Assembly (NCBI RefSeq): GCF_002709775.1
Contig: NZ_PAQR01000054.1
Span: 79,751-143,750 of the forward strand
Length of the DNA: 64,000 bases
Reading direction: 5' to 3'
Origin: Thalassospira sp.
GTDB lineage: Bacteria; Pseudomonadota; Alphaproteobacteria; Rhodospirillales; Thalassospiraceae
In this document: piece by piece, positions 17,874-27,076 of the stretch
Layout: every line of letters begins with the position of its first letter
Numbering within the stretch: position 1 is the stretch's first letter
Position numbers and translations under genes: made by a program
The notes under the pieces: model-generated
Database searches by the model: none
What the model was told of the DNA's origin: nothing
Seen by the model: the letters and a program-made list of their open reading frames with translations, nothing else

Positions 17874-17910
17874 AAAAAAAGGGCCGCAACCTGATTGGTG
17901 CGGCCCTTTG
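17874..17910. terminator. Bidirectional terminator between ribB and xthA
   Basis: Stem AAAGGGCCGCA / TGCGGCCCTTT with an internal ACCTGATTGG loop. The minus strand has a 7-base T-run, so it serves the minus-strand xthA (stop at 17928) at least as well as ribB. Confidence 0.88.
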
Positions 17911-17927
17911 TTATTATCGGCTTCTGA

Positions 17928-18707
17928 TCAATCGTCGATCATGCACCAGACCGGGGTATGATCCGATGCCTTTTCCTTGCCACGCGGCTCGCGGTCAATA
18001 TCCGACGCACTCAGCCGGTCCGCTGCCGCCGGCGTTAGAAGCAAGTGGTCGATGCGAAGGCCGTTATCCTTGTTCCAGGCGCCAGCACGATAGTCCCACC
18101 AGCTATACTGATGGCCTTTGGGATTAAAAGTCCGGAAGGCATCGGTAAAGCCCATATTCATCATGGTGCGCAGGCGTTTGCGTTCAACCGTCGTGCACAG
18201 AACGGTTTCGTGCAGTTTCGCCGGGTCATACACATCCATGTCATCAGGTGCGATGTTGTAATCACCGCCCATGACCGCTGCTTCACCACTGGCGCGGATT
18301 TTCTCAAACCGGGTGATCAGGCGATCCAGGAAGTTCAGTTTGTAATCAAACTTCTCATCCCCAACGGCGGTTCCCATCGGAACATAGATCGACGCAACCC
18401 GAACCGGTCGATTGGAGCTGATCGTTGCTTCGATATAGCGCGCCTGTTCGTCGTCATCATTGCCGGGCAGGCCGCGTTCAACATGTTCGATCGGGAATTT
18501 GGAAAGGATCGCGACACCGTTATAGGTTTTCTGACCATGTATCGCGATGTTGTAGCCAAGGTCTTCGATCTCCATCGCCGGAAATGCATCATCGACCGTT
18601 TTGGTTTCCTGCAAAAGGACCACATCGGGTTTGCCTTCCTGCAACCAATCAAGAATGTTGGGCAGGCGTGCCTTGATCGAGTTGACATTCCATGTGGCGA
18701 TTTTCAT
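17928..18707 (-). CDS. xthA: Exodeoxyribonuclease III
   Basis: This 259-residue EEP-fold nuclease acts as an AP endonuclease and 3'-5' exonuclease in base excision repair. Catalytic motifs are visible: MKIATWNVNSIKAR with metal-site Asn, LLQETK with the catalytic Glu, VMGGDYNIAPDDMD with the Asp/Asn pair, WWDYRAGAW, and a C-terminal SDHTPVWC with the Asp-His. It is transcribed away from argS, after erpA, with a terminator between them, so it probably has its own promoter in the 18708-18740 stretch or relies on read-through. Confidence 0.95.
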   Translation of the reverse strand: MKIATWNVNSIKARLPNILDWLQEGKPDVVLLQETKTVDDAFPAMEIEDLGYNIAIHGQKTYNGVAILSKFPIEHVERGLPGNDDDEQARYIEATISSNRPVRVASIYVPMGTAVGDEKFDYKLNFLDRLITRFEKIRASGEAAVMGGDYNIAPDDMDVYDPAKLHETVLCTTVERKRLRTMMNMGFTDAFRTFNPKGHQYSWWDYRAGAWNKDNGLRIDHLLLTPAAADRLSASDIDREPRGKEKASDHTPVWCMIDD

Positions 18708-18740
18708 TCGGGCCTCGGTTTTTGGGGTGTCTGGTCAAAC

Positions 18741-18773
18741 AAAACGGGGTTCGCCAGTAACGAACCCCGTTTT
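18741..18773 (-). terminator. Intrinsic terminator after erpA
   Basis: Perfect 13-bp stem AAAACGGGGTTCG / CGAACCCCGTTTT with a 7-nt loop, 24 bp after the erpA stop. T-runs flank both sides. Confidence 0.85.
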
Positions 18774-18796
18774 ATAAATCGGTTTGTCGATCCGGA

Positions 18797-19138
18797 TCAA
18801 ATCGAGAAACTTGATCCGCAACCACATGAAGAGGTGGCATTCGGGTTGTTCACACGAAACGCCGAACCAACCATTTCACGCACGAAATCAATCTCTGCAC
18901 CGCCCAGAAGGTCGAGCGATACTTCATCGATCACCATTTTCGCACCGTGGTTTTCAAAGATCTGGTCTTCGTCCGTGGTGTCTGAGTCCAGCGAGAACTC
19001 ATACTGGAAGCCACTGCAACCGCCGCCAGAGACTTGCAGGCGCAGCATCGTGTTCGCAGCACCTTCGCTTGCGATCAGTTCCTGAATGCGTTTCGCAGCA
19101 CTTTCAGTCATTTGAACTTGCCGAGAAGAATCGGTCAT
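18797..19138 (-). CDS. erpA: Iron-sulfur cluster insertion protein, A-type carrier
   Basis: This 113-residue A-type carrier has the three invariant cysteines: Cys41 in GGGCSGF and Cys105/Cys107 in SSCGCGSSF. It receives Fe-S clusters from the assembly scaffold and hands them to apo-enzymes. The acidic DEDQIFENHGAKMVIDE segment is typical of ErpA/IscA proteins. ErpA is preferred over IscA because no isc or suf genes are adjacent and the gene is paired with xthA, a common alphaproteobacterial order. It is divergent from argS across a 234-bp gap that holds only a doubtful 38-codon frame. Confidence 0.93.
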   Translation of the reverse strand: MTDSSRQVQMTESAAKRIQELIASEGAANTMLRLQVSGGGCSGFQYEFSLDSDTTDEDQIFENHGAKMVIDEVSLDLLGGAEIDFVREMVGSAFRVNNPNATSSCGCGSSFSI

Positions 19139-19372
19139 TCAACACTCCTTGGTCTCCAACCTGCCGGGGCAGGCATGTTTGCGTTCTGTGAACACATGAT
19201 AGCATGGTCGGAACGCTGTATTTAAGTCACTATTTAGCGCGCATGGCTGAAATGTCAAAACCTTCGGTCGCTCCAAATAAGGGTGACTTGCGTTTTGAGG
19301 TGAAATGGCTCAAAACAGGCGCCAGTCAATTGGCCGGTCCGGTCAGAACCAGAAATTAAAAAGTTCCAAGTC

Positions 19373-21124
19373 ATGAATGTTTTCAGCCTGTTGAAAAGCG
19401 ATATCGAGAACGAGCTTCTCGCCCTTGAAAAAGACGGTGTTCTTCCTGCCGGAAGTGACACGTCGCGCGTGACGGTCGAGCCGCCGCGCGATCCGTCTCA
19501 CGGGGATGCCGCAACCAACGCTGCGATGTTGCTTTCAAAGGCTGCCGGCATGAAGCCGCGCGATCTTGCCGAAAAGCTCGCTGAGAAGCTGCGTGGTCTT
19601 GACCATATTGAAACAGTCGAGATTGCCGGTCCAGGTTTCATCAATCTGCGCATGGCCGATCAGTTCTGGCTATCCCAGGTCACCAAGGTTCTTGCAGTCG
19701 GTACCAACTATGGCAATAGCGACCTTGGCAAGGGTGAGAAGATCAACGTTGAATATGTATCAGCCAACCCGACCGGCCCAATGCATGTTGGTCATTGCCG
19801 TGGTGCGGTCGTTGGTGACGTTCTGGCCAACCTTTTGGGCAAGGCCGGCTATGCCGTGACCAAGGAATATTACACCAACGATGCCGGTGCACAGGTTGAT
19901 GTGTTGGCCCGTTCGCTTCACATGCGCTATCGCGAAGCGCTTGGCGAAGACATTGGTGAAATCCCGCAAGGCCTTTACCCGGGTGATTATCTGGTCGAGC
20001 CGGGCAAGAAAATGGCCGCGCGTGATGGCGACAAGTGGCAGAACGCACCGGAAGAAGAATGGCTTGAAGAATTCCGTGGCTTTGCCATCGTTGAAATGAT
20101 GGCTCTGATCAAGGAAGACTTGCGTCTTCTTGGTGTTTCCCATGATGTGTTCACGTCTGAGGACGGTCTGGTCAAGGCCGGCAAGGTCCAGTCAGCGTTT
20201 GAGCATCTTGAGAAAAAGGGCGACATATATGTCGGCGTGCTCGAGCCGCCAAAAGGCAAGAAACCCGACGATTGGGAGCCACGCCCGCAAACCCTGTTCC
20301 GTGCGACCGATTTTGGCGACGACGTTGACCGCCCGCTGAAGAAGTCTGATGGCAGCTGGACCTATTTCGCGTCCGATATTGCCTATCACTTTGACAAGTA
20401 CGAGCGCGGCTTCAACCTGATGATCGATATCTTTGGGGCCGACCATGGCGGATATGTCAAGCGCATGAAGGCCGCCACCAAGGCGATCACGCATGGCGAG
20501 GGCGATCTGGATATCAAGCTTTGCCAGCTTGTCAGCCTGTTTGACAATGGCGAGCCGGTCAAAATGTCCAAACGTGCGGGGACCTTCGTCACCTTGCGTG
20601 ACGTGGTAGAGCGCGTTGGCAAGGATGTCGTGCGTTTCATCATGCTGACGCGCAAAAACGATGCGGCACTCGAATTCGACTTCGCCAAGGTGACCGAACA
20701 ATCCAAGGACAACCCGGTCTTTTACGTTCAGTACGCTCATGCACGCGTCAATTCGGTGTTCCGCCAGGCTGCAGAAGCATTCCCGGGTCAGGATCTGTCC
20801 GAGAAGACGCTTGCAGGTGCTGACCTGTCGTTGCTGGGCACGGAAGAGGAGAAACTCCTTGTGCGTCGCATGGCAGAATGGCCGCGCATTGTCGAGCAGG
20901 CGGCGACCGCCCACGAACCGCATCGCATTGCCTTTTTCCTGACAGAAATTGCAGCAGAATTCCATGCCTTGTGGAACAAGGGACGTGACAACACCGCACT
21001 ACGCTTCATCGTTGCCGATGATCTGGCTGCGACTCTGGCACGTCTTGCGATGATCAGGGCAGTTGCAACGGTCATTGCGTCCGGTCTTGAGGTGTTGGGC
21101 GTCGCGCCCGTCGAGGAGATGTAA
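19373..21124 (+). CDS. argS: Arginine--tRNA ligase
   Basis: This 583-residue class I synthetase charges tRNA-Arg. The N-terminal additional domain (1-110) is followed by [20 protein letters not shown] with the HVGH active-site motif, and the C-terminal half contains [20 protein letters not shown] with a KMSK signature (many ArgS lack a full KMSKS) and the helical anticodon-binding domain. It heads a run with the SPOR protein (3 bp apart), nagZ, a site-2 protease, scpA and scpB. In many alphaproteobacteria a dgt gene precedes argS; it is absent here. Confidence 0.97.
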   Translation: MNVFSLLKSDIENELLALEKDGVLPAGSDTSRVTVEPPRDPSHGDAATNAAMLLSKAAGMKPRDLAEKLAEKLRGLDHIETVEIAGPGFINLRMADQFWLSQVTKVLAVGTNYGNSDLGKGEKINVEYVSANPTGPMHVGHCRGAVVGDVLANLLGKAGYAVTKEYYTNDAGAQVDVLARSLHMRYREALGEDIGEIPQGLYPGDYLVEPGKKMAARDGDKWQNAPEEEWLEEFRGFAIVEMMALIKEDLRLLGVSHDVFTSEDGLVKAGKVQSAFEHLEKKGDIYVGVLEPPKGKKPDDWEPRPQTLFRATDFGDDVDRPLKKSDGSWTYFASDIAYHFDKYERGFNLMIDIFGADHGGYVKRMKAATKAITHGEGDLDIKLCQLVSLFDNGEPVKMSKRAGTFVTLRDVVERVGKDVVRFIMLTRKNDAALEFDFAKVTEQSKDNPVFYVQYAHARVNSVFRQAAEAFPGQDLSEKTLAGADLSLLGTEEEKLLVRRMAEWPRIVEQAATAHEPHRIAFFLTEIAAEFHALWNKGRDNTALRFIVADDLAATLARLAMIRAVATVIASGLEVLGVAPVEEM

Positions 21125-21127
21125 GAT

Positions 21128-21988
21128 ATGAGCGAAGAACACGGTTCCGACCTTCATGCAGAGCGCGGTGATCATTACGGATCCGAGAGGCCCGCGGGCA
21201 AAAGCATGATCAAAGGGCTGGCCACCGTTGTTCTTGGGCTCGTCGTTGTCGGCGGTGCCTTGGGCGGGGCAGGCTACTGGTTTTACAATCAGGGCCAGCC
21301 CATTCAGGATGATGGCAATCTGCCGATCCTGCTTCCCGATCCATCGCCAATCAAAATCCGTCCGGAAGATCCCGGCGGGATGGAAGTCCCGCATCGTGAG
21401 ACAACGGTCTATGATCAGCTGAGCGATGTTGATCCAGACGCCAATGTCGTGCTGCAAGAGCTCCCGGACATGCCGCGCGCACCGGAAGTCTCCGCAACTC
21501 CAAAGATGGCCGAGCCAGAAGAGACGGCGGAGGCGCCTTCGGAAACGTCCGGGGCGGCAACGGCAGAAGCAACGCAAACTGCTGAGCCAGAGGCGGAAAC
21601 GGCTGTCGAAGCCCCGGAAATTACCGCACCTGAGCTGACAGATGCGGAGAAGGCTGTTGCGGCAGCTGAAAACCGTGCGGCTGAGCCACAGGCACCCGCC
21701 GCACAGAAAGCTGCAAGTGAACAGGCCGTGGCACCGTCTGGTGCGTTTCGCGTGCAGCTGGCATCGGTTCGTGAGGAAAGCGGCGCTGCTGCGGAATGGA
21801 AACGGTTGTCTGGTAAAAACAAAGACTTGCTTGGCAATCTTGAGATGTTTGTGCAACGTATTGAGATCGAAGGCAAAGGTGTCTTCTATCGGTTGCAGGC
21901 CGGCCCGCTTGGCGATTCCGCAGCCGCCGAAAAGCTTTGTGCAGATTTGAAAGAACGCAGTGTGGGGTGCCTCATTGTCCGGCCTTGA
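21128..21988 (+). CDS. SPOR-domain inner membrane protein
   Basis: The 286-residue protein has a short cytoplasmic tail, one membrane segment (about 30-55, GLATVVLGLVVVGGALGGAG), a long Ala/Glu/Pro-rich periplasmic linker (about 100-205) and a C-terminal SPOR domain (about 207-286, starting SGAFRVQLASVREESGAAAE). SPOR domains bind denuded peptidoglycan at division septa, so it probably localises to the division site. Its stop overlaps the nagZ start region, and nagZ is a peptidoglycan-recycling enzyme, consistent with cell-wall work. It is separate from FtsN, which has the same layout; I cannot tell whether this is the FtsN equivalent. Confidence 0.88.
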   Translation: MSEEHGSDLHAERGDHYGSERPAGKSMIKGLATVVLGLVVVGGALGGAGYWFYNQGQPIQDDGNLPILLPDPSPIKIRPEDPGGMEVPHRETTVYDQLSDVDPDANVVLQELPDMPRAPEVSATPKMAEPEETAEAPSETSGAATAEATQTAEPEAETAVEAPEITAPELTDAEKAVAAAENRAAEPQAPAAQKAASEQAVAPSGAFRVQLASVREESGAAAEWKRLSGKNKDLLGNLEMFVQRIEIEGKGVFYRLQAGPLGDSAAAEKLCADLKERSVGCLIVRP

Positions 21989-23045
21989 TGTCAAAAAGCC
22001 ACGTTCCTGTATCCTCGGGATTGCAGGAACGGAGCTCAGCAATTGGGAAAAGGGCTTCCTGCGTGAAGCCGATCCGTTCGGGTTTATCCTGTTTGCACGC
22101 AACATCGAAAGCCGGGATCAGGTGCGTGCGCTGACCAATGCGCTGCGCGAAACCGTCGGCAATACGAACGTCCCAATTCTCGTCGATCAGGAAGGCGGCC
22201 GCGTCATGCGGTTAAAACCGCCGCACTGGCGCCATATCGCACCCGCTGGTGCGTTTGGCGATCTGTTTGATCGCAATCCCGATGATGCACGCGAAGCGGC
22301 CTATACCAGTGCGCGTCTGATGGCGATGGATCTGTACGAAGCCGGTTTCAATACGACCTGCGCACCGGTTCTTGATCTCCGTCTGCCTGGCATGAGTGAC
22401 GTCATCGGTGACCGGTCTTATGGTGCAGAAGTCGGCAAGGTCGTGATGCTGGCCAGTGCGGTTGCAGCGGGCCTTCTCGATGGCGGCATTGCACCGATCA
22501 TCAAGCACATCCCGGGGCATGGCCGGGCAACTGTAGACAGCCACAAGGATCTGCCGATTGTGAGCGTATCGCGTCAAACGCTGTCCGAGTTCGATTTTGC
22601 GCCGTTTGCGCAGATGAAGGATGTGCTGGCGGCAATGTCGGCGCACTTGCTGTTTACCGCGATTGATGATCAGCGTCCCGGTACGGTGTCGCAGACGGTC
22701 ATTGAAGATGTCATTCGCGGTGAAATCGGCTTTAAAAACCTTTTGATTAGCGATGACCTTTCGATGGAGGCTCTTGGTGGCTCGATCGCCAGCCGAACAC
22801 ACGAATGCCTGCGGGCAGGGTGTGACATCGCACTTCATTGCAATGGCAAGCGCACCGAGATGGAAGAAGTCTTCTCGATGGCGCCGCTTCTGAGCGGCAG
22901 TTCCTTGCAGCGCGCGCAGGCATTTACCAACCAGATTGCGACCTTCAAGTCAGATGCACCGGGCAGCATCCAGGTTGCCGATTGGCAGGCACGTCTGGCC
23001 AGTCTTCTGGCACCAGTCTGGTCGGCAGGAGATGATCAGAAGTGA
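21960..23045 (+). CDS. nagZ: Beta-N-acetylhexosaminidase (peptidoglycan recycling)
   Basis: This 361-residue glycoside hydrolase family 3 enzyme removes N-acetylglucosamine from anhydro-muropeptides in the cytoplasm. Hallmarks are DPFGFILFARNI, VDQEGGRVMRLKPPHW, the catalytic loop KHIPGHGRATVDSHKDLP, with the conserved Asp/His pair, and LLISDDLSMEAL with the nucleophile Asp. There is no signal peptide, as expected. The GTG start at 21960 overlaps the SPOR gene by 29 bases; a TTG at 21975 is an alternative. It overlaps the next gene by 4 bases, so the run is translationally coupled. Confidence 0.94.
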   Translation: MWGASLSGLDVKKPRSCILGIAGTELSNWEKGFLREADPFGFILFARNIESRDQVRALTNALRETVGNTNVPILVDQEGGRVMRLKPPHWRHIAPAGAFGDLFDRNPDDAREAAYTSARLMAMDLYEAGFNTTCAPVLDLRLPGMSDVIGDRSYGAEVGKVVMLASAVAAGLLDGGIAPIIKHIPGHGRATVDSHKDLPIVSVSRQTLSEFDFAPFAQMKDVLAAMSAHLLFTAIDDQRPGTVSQTVIEDVIRGEIGFKNLLISDDLSMEALGGSIASRTHECLRAGCDIALHCNGKRTEMEEVFSMAPLLSGSSLQRAQAFTNQIATFKSDAPGSIQVADWQARLASLLAPVWSAGDDQK

Positions 23046-23725
23046 ATGACGTGATGGAGCTGATTATCTCAGCCACAACCTGGATTATCCCGGTCCTGCT
23101 TGCTGTGACCTTGCACGAGGCCGCCCACGGTTTTGCCGCCAAACTGTTTGGGGACGACACAGCCCAACGCATGGGGCGGCTCAGCCTTAATCCGATCCGC
23201 CACATAGATCCGGTCGGAACGATCCTGATCCCGGGCTTGCTGTTGATTACAGCCGCACCGTTTCTGTTTGGCTATGCCAAGCCGGTTCCGGTGGCGTTTC
23301 ATCGCCTGCATCCGCAACGCTTGGGCGTGATCGGGGTGGCGATTGCCGGTCCGGCGACAAACGTCGCACTCGCGATCGCATCAATCCTGCTTCTGGTCTG
23401 GCTGCCAAGCTTCTCACCTGCGGTGAATGAATGGCTTGCGACAATGCTTAACCAGTCGCTTTGGCTGAATTGCATCCTGGCTGTGTTTAACATGTTGCCA
23501 ATCCCGCCGCTGGATGGTGGGCGGGTTCTGACGGCAATTTCACCGATGCCGATTGCACGGGTCTTGGCGCGTATGGAAAAAACCGGCATGATCATCCTGA
23601 TCGGCTTAGTCTTTTTGCTGCCCTATGTGACAACGCAGCTTGGTATCGACCTGCCGGTGTTCCAGTGGTTGGTCCTTGAACCGGCCAATGCACTGGTAAG
23701 GCTTCTGGCAGATATCTTTGCCTGA
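23042..23725 (+). CDS. Site-2 protease family (M50) membrane metalloprotease
   Basis: This 227-residue polytopic protein carries the zinc motif HEAAH in LAVTLHEAAHGFAAKLFGDD (about residue 25-29) and the third-ligand motif NMLPIPPLDGGRVL (about 150-163), with four or more membrane segments. It is the short FtsH-independent M50 type without a PDZ domain, unlike RseP. Substrates are unknown; proteins of this group sit in the argS-nagZ-scpA cluster in many alphaproteobacteria. GTG 23042 overlaps the nagZ stop; ATG 23054 is an alternative start. Confidence 0.9.
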   Translation: MNDVMELIISATTWIIPVLLAVTLHEAAHGFAAKLFGDDTAQRMGRLSLNPIRHIDPVGTILIPGLLLITAAPFLFGYAKPVPVAFHRLHPQRLGVIGVAIAGPATNVALAIASILLLVWLPSFSPAVNEWLATMLNQSLWLNCILAVFNMLPIPPLDGGRVLTAISPMPIARVLARMEKTGMIILIGLVFLLPYVTTQLGIDLPVFQWLVLEPANALVRLLADIFA

Positions 23726-23758
23726 ATGCCGACAGCTGCGGGGGATAGTCGGGGATAG

Positions 23759-24628
23759 ATGGCAGACCAGTTCGAATTCGAAATTCCAGATGATGTATTT
23801 GACAAGAAACCGGTCGACGAGGGGCCGAGCCTTGCCGAACGGCTGATTCTCGATCTGGACGGGTTCGAAGGGCCTCTTGATGTTCTGCTTGAATTGGCAC
23901 GCGACCAAAAGGTCGATATCATCAAGATATCCATCCTTGATTTGGCCGAGCAATATCTTGAATTTATCAACACCGCGCAGGGTTTGCGCCTTGAATTGGC
24001 GGCAGATTATCTGGTGATGGCCGCCTGGCTTGCGTATCTCAAATCGCGCCTCCTGCTTCCCAAGCAGGAAAATGACGAAGAAGAACTCAGTGCCGAAGAA
24101 ATGGCGGAGCTTCTTGCTTTCCAGCTGAAACGTCTTGAGGCGATGAAGGCTGCCGGGGAAAAGCTTCTTGAACGCCCCAATCTGGGACGTGATTTCTTTG
24201 GCCGGGGCGATCCGGAAGAAGTGCGAGTCACGACGGCATCGGTTTATGACGCGTCACTTTATGATCTGCTGAAGGCCTATGCGCGGATCATGCTGACATC
24301 GGAAAGCAAAACGCTTGAGATCGAGGCCTTTGATCTTTACGCGATGGATGACGCCATTCAGCGTTTGCGCGACCTGTTTGGTCGCCGCGTTGTGCCGACA
24401 TGGACAAGGCTGCTGGAATTTATGCCGCGCGGGCTTGGGACACCGCTTAAGGCACGGTCCGCACTCGCTGCGCACTTTGTCGCAAGCCTTGAAATGTGCC
24501 GTGACGGCGAACTTGAAATTTCACAAGAAGAAACCTTTGGACCGATTTTGCTGCGTTCACCACAGACTGTGCGGGAAGGGGATATGCCGCGCAATTATGA
24601 CTATGACGCAGATTCGTTTCAAAAATAG
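23759..24628 (+). CDS. scpA: Segregation and condensation protein A
   Basis: This 289-residue kleisin bridges the two SMC heads in the bacterial condensin and binds ScpB. The N-terminal kleisin motif FEGPLDVLLELARDQKVDI (about 41-59) and LEFINTAQGLRLELAADYLVMAAWLAYLKSRLLLP are characteristic; the C-terminal winged-helix part contacts SMC. ATG 23759 is preceded by GGGGATAG. It lies 17 bp before scpB in one transcript. Confidence 0.95.
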   Translation: MADQFEFEIPDDVFDKKPVDEGPSLAERLILDLDGFEGPLDVLLELARDQKVDIIKISILDLAEQYLEFINTAQGLRLELAADYLVMAAWLAYLKSRLLLPKQENDEEELSAEEMAELLAFQLKRLEAMKAAGEKLLERPNLGRDFFGRGDPEEVRVTTASVYDASLYDLLKAYARIMLTSESKTLEIEAFDLYAMDDAIQRLRDLFGRRVVPTWTRLLEFMPRGLGTPLKARSALAAHFVASLEMCRDGELEISQEETFGPILLRSPQTVREGDMPRNYDYDADSFQK

Positions 24629-24645
24629 GTGGGCAGGGGCATTTA

Positions 24646-25482
24646 ATGAGCGTAGAAACGCAGCTTGAAATCGAAGGCGTCGAATCCGGTCCGGAGATTG
24701 ATTTCCAACACATCCGCATCGTCGAGGCTGTTCTGTTTGCCTCGGCCGAGCCGGTTAGTGAACGGGTGATTGCAGCCCGCCTCCCAGAAGGCACTGACGT
24801 AAGCGCCATCATGACTGCGCTTGCCGAAACCTATGAGACGCGTGGTGTGAACCTCAAGCAGATCGGGGATAAATGGGCGTTTCGGACTGCGATGGATCTT
24901 GCGGGTGATCTGCATATCGAGGTCGAAAAGGCCAAGAAATTGACCCGTGCGACGCTCGAAACCCTTGCCATCATTGCCTATCACGAACCGGTCACCCGAT
25001 CCGAGATCGAGGAAATCCGAGGTGTAGCGCTTTCCAAGGGTACGCTTGATATCCTGCTTGAATCGAAATGGATCCGTCCGCGTGGGCGCAAACGCGTACC
25101 CGGTCGTCCGGTTCTTTGGGCAACGACGGATAACTTCCTGGATCATTTCGGGCTTGAAAGCCGTGATGATCTGCCGGGCCTTGCCGACCTTAAGGCCGCC
25201 GGGTTGCTTGATAGCCGTCCAGGCATGGGCCGATATGGTGCGAGTTCGGATGACGAAGCCTTGCCCGACCTGGTGGATGACGGCGAAGTCACCGATTCTG
25301 TCGTTGAAGAGGCCCTGACGACGCGAAATCTCGAAGATCTGGATGAAACAATCTATTCAGATAATCCCAACCTGCTGGATGACGATGATGAGTTGGCGGG
25401 CAGGGTGCAAGACAGCGAAAGTGATTTTGCCGACGAGGACAAAGAAACCCCGGTTTCCGATCACGATCGCGAAATGAGTTGA
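24646..25482 (+). CDS. scpB: Segregation and condensation protein B
   Basis: The 278-residue protein has the two winged-helix domains of ScpB (about 22-185): VEAVLFASAEPVSERVIAAR, TLETLAIIAYHEPVTRSEIE and VLWATTDNFLDHFGL are family hallmarks. The last 75 or so residues form an acidic, probably disordered tail (DDDDELAGRVQDSESDFADE) longer than in the shortest ScpB proteins. It dimerises and binds ScpA to regulate SMC. No terminator is evident before the next gene. Confidence 0.94.
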   Translation: MSVETQLEIEGVESGPEIDFQHIRIVEAVLFASAEPVSERVIAARLPEGTDVSAIMTALAETYETRGVNLKQIGDKWAFRTAMDLAGDLHIEVEKAKKLTRATLETLAIIAYHEPVTRSEIEEIRGVALSKGTLDILLESKWIRPRGRKRVPGRPVLWATTDNFLDHFGLESRDDLPGLADLKAAGLLDSRPGMGRYGASSDDEALPDLVDDGEVTDSVVEEALTTRNLEDLDETIYSDNPNLLDDDDELAGRVQDSESDFADEDKETPVSDHDREMS

Positions 25483-25587
25483 TCCATCTTCTTGCATCAG
25501 GCGGGCGCTGACCTTAAGTTCCACGAAAGATTTCGCAAATCATTTGCACCTGCGGGTGTCTGATCCCTGTTGTTAGAAGAGTTTTCG

Positions 25588-26631
25588 ATGTCCGACGGCC
25601 TCAAGATGTCGCATGTATCGCACCTGTTTGGTGAGAACCGTGTTTTGCGCGATATCAGCTTTGATGTAGCTCCCGGGGAATTGGTCTGCCTGTTGGGACC
25701 ATCGGGATGTGGCAAAACCACAGCTCTTCGTTTGGCGGCCGGTCTTGAAAAGCTTCAGATTGGTGAAATCGCCGTCGACGATCAGATCGTTGCCCAACCG
25801 GGTGGCTATGTGGAGCCGGAAAAACGCGGTGTCGGCATGGTGTTTCAGGACTATGCCCTGTTTCCCCACCTGAATGTGGCGAAGAATATCGGCTTTGGCC
25901 TGCGTCATTTCAGTGAAGCTGATCGCATGTCGGCGATCAAGGCCGCACTCGAACAGGTCGGCATGTCGGAATATATCAACGCCTATCCGCATGAACTGTC
26001 TGGTGGCCAGCAACAGCGCATTGCACTTGCCCGGGCCTTGGCACCCAAACCGCGCATCATGCTTCTTGATGAACCGTTTTCGGGGCTTGATGTCGCACGG
26101 CGTGCGGATTTGCGGGACACCACCTTGCATGTTCTCAAAGATGCGGGCATTGCCACCGTGATGGTCACCCATGATCCGCAGGAAGCCATGTATATGGCCG
26201 ACCGCATCATCATCATGAATGAAGGTCAGATCATGCAAGATGGTTCGCCCGAAACCCTGTATTTCAAGCCGGAAAACCGATTTGTTGCGTCCTTTTTTGG
26301 TGAGGTGAACCGGTTCCCGAGCACTGTCACGAACGGCAAGGTTGCGACACCATTTGGCGATATCGAAAGCAGCGACATCGAAAACGGCACAGATGTCGAA
26401 GTTCTGATTCGCCCCGAAGGTCTGCATATCGGGGATGCCGTCAATGGCCATGATGTTCTGGCCCATGTCGATGCGGTGCGAGTACTGGGTGAAGTCAATC
26501 TGCTTCACCTGACACTTGAGGCCGGCGCACACATCCACGCACGTGTGCCAAGGCGCTTTTCGCCGATTAATCAGCCATCTGTCGCTATAACGCTTGATCC
26601 CGAGATGACCTTCGTGTTTCCTATGACCTGA
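25588..26631 (+). CDS. ABC transporter ATP-binding protein, iron/polyamine-type, without partner genes
   Basis: The 347-residue ATPase has Walker A GPSGCGKTT, a Q-loop MVFQDYALFPHL, the signature LSGGQQQRIALARAL, Walker B IMLLDEPFSGLD and the switch His (VTHDP). The C-terminal 110 residues form a TOBE-type regulatory domain, placing it in the FbpC/PotA/CysA import group. No permease or binding-protein genes are adjacent: it stands between scpB and tatA. It may serve a permease encoded elsewhere. ATG 25588 follows AGAAGAG at proper spacing; a TTG six codons upstream is less likely. The substrate cannot be deduced. Confidence 0.9.
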   Translation: MSDGLKMSHVSHLFGENRVLRDISFDVAPGELVCLLGPSGCGKTTALRLAAGLEKLQIGEIAVDDQIVAQPGGYVEPEKRGVGMVFQDYALFPHLNVAKNIGFGLRHFSEADRMSAIKAALEQVGMSEYINAYPHELSGGQQQRIALARALAPKPRIMLLDEPFSGLDVARRADLRDTTLHVLKDAGIATVMVTHDPQEAMYMADRIIIMNEGQIMQDGSPETLYFKPENRFVASFFGEVNRFPSTVTNGKVATPFGDIESSDIENGTDVEVLIRPEGLHIGDAVNGHDVLAHVDAVRVLGEVNLLHLTLEAGAHIHARVPRRFSPINQPSVAITLDPEMTFVFPMT

Positions 26632-26804
26632 TGCGTTGTCTTGCACCGGGATTAACCCGGTCTGAGGCAAAGAAAAGCGCATGATAAATAGGTAATTCGC
26701 CATGTGATGGTATTAACCAACCGTCGCATTGCACAGTGGGGGGCTTTCTGCCATTATCCGGGCAAGTCGCCGGAAGGCAGAATGGATCTTTGGAGATTGA
26801 AGTT

Positions 26805-27041
26805 ATGGGTATTGGCGTTTGGCAAATCGTTCTGATTCTTGCGATTGTCCTGATCATCTTTGGCGCAGGCAAACTGCCGAAAGTGATGGGTGACATGGGC
26901 AAAGGGATCAAGAGCTTCAAAGCGGGCATCAACGAAAAAGAAGAAGATGCAGGCGCTTCGGCCAAGACCATCGAAAACACGACCTCTGCATCGGTTTCTT
27001 CCGAGAGCAAAGATAATGAGAAGGATTCTGTGAAATCCTGA
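26805..27041 (+). CDS. tatA: Twin-arginine translocase subunit TatA
   Basis: The 78-residue protein has a short N-terminal membrane helix (MGIGVWQIVLILAIVLIIFG), the conserved FGAGKLP hinge, an amphipathic helix (KVMGDMGKGIKSFKAGI) and a charged tail. TatA oligomers form the passage for folded proteins with twin-arginine signals. The frame is open 69 bases upstream, but ATG 26805 with GGAGATTGAAGTT in front gives the standard start. It is the first of tatA-tatB-tatC. Confidence 0.96.
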   Translation: MGIGVWQIVLILAIVLIIFGAGKLPKVMGDMGKGIKSFKAGINEKEEDAGASAKTIENTTSASVSSESKDNEKDSVKS

Positions 27042-27076
27042 TCGTCTGTCGGATTTCCTTCAGATAGGCGTGTCAT

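Noticed and set aside
19243..19359. A 38-codon frame between erpA and argS (MAEMSKPSVAPNKGDL...)
   Set aside because: No ribosome-binding site, no recognisable family, and it lies in a divergent promoter region; chance frame is more likely.
20999..22105. A 368-codon minus-strand frame across argS, SPOR and nagZ
   Set aside because: Overlaps three well-supported genes and has no recognisable domain.
25573..26703. A 376-codon frame antisense to the ABC ATPase
   Set aside because: Shadow of a certain gene; composition is typical of reverse-complemented coding sequence.
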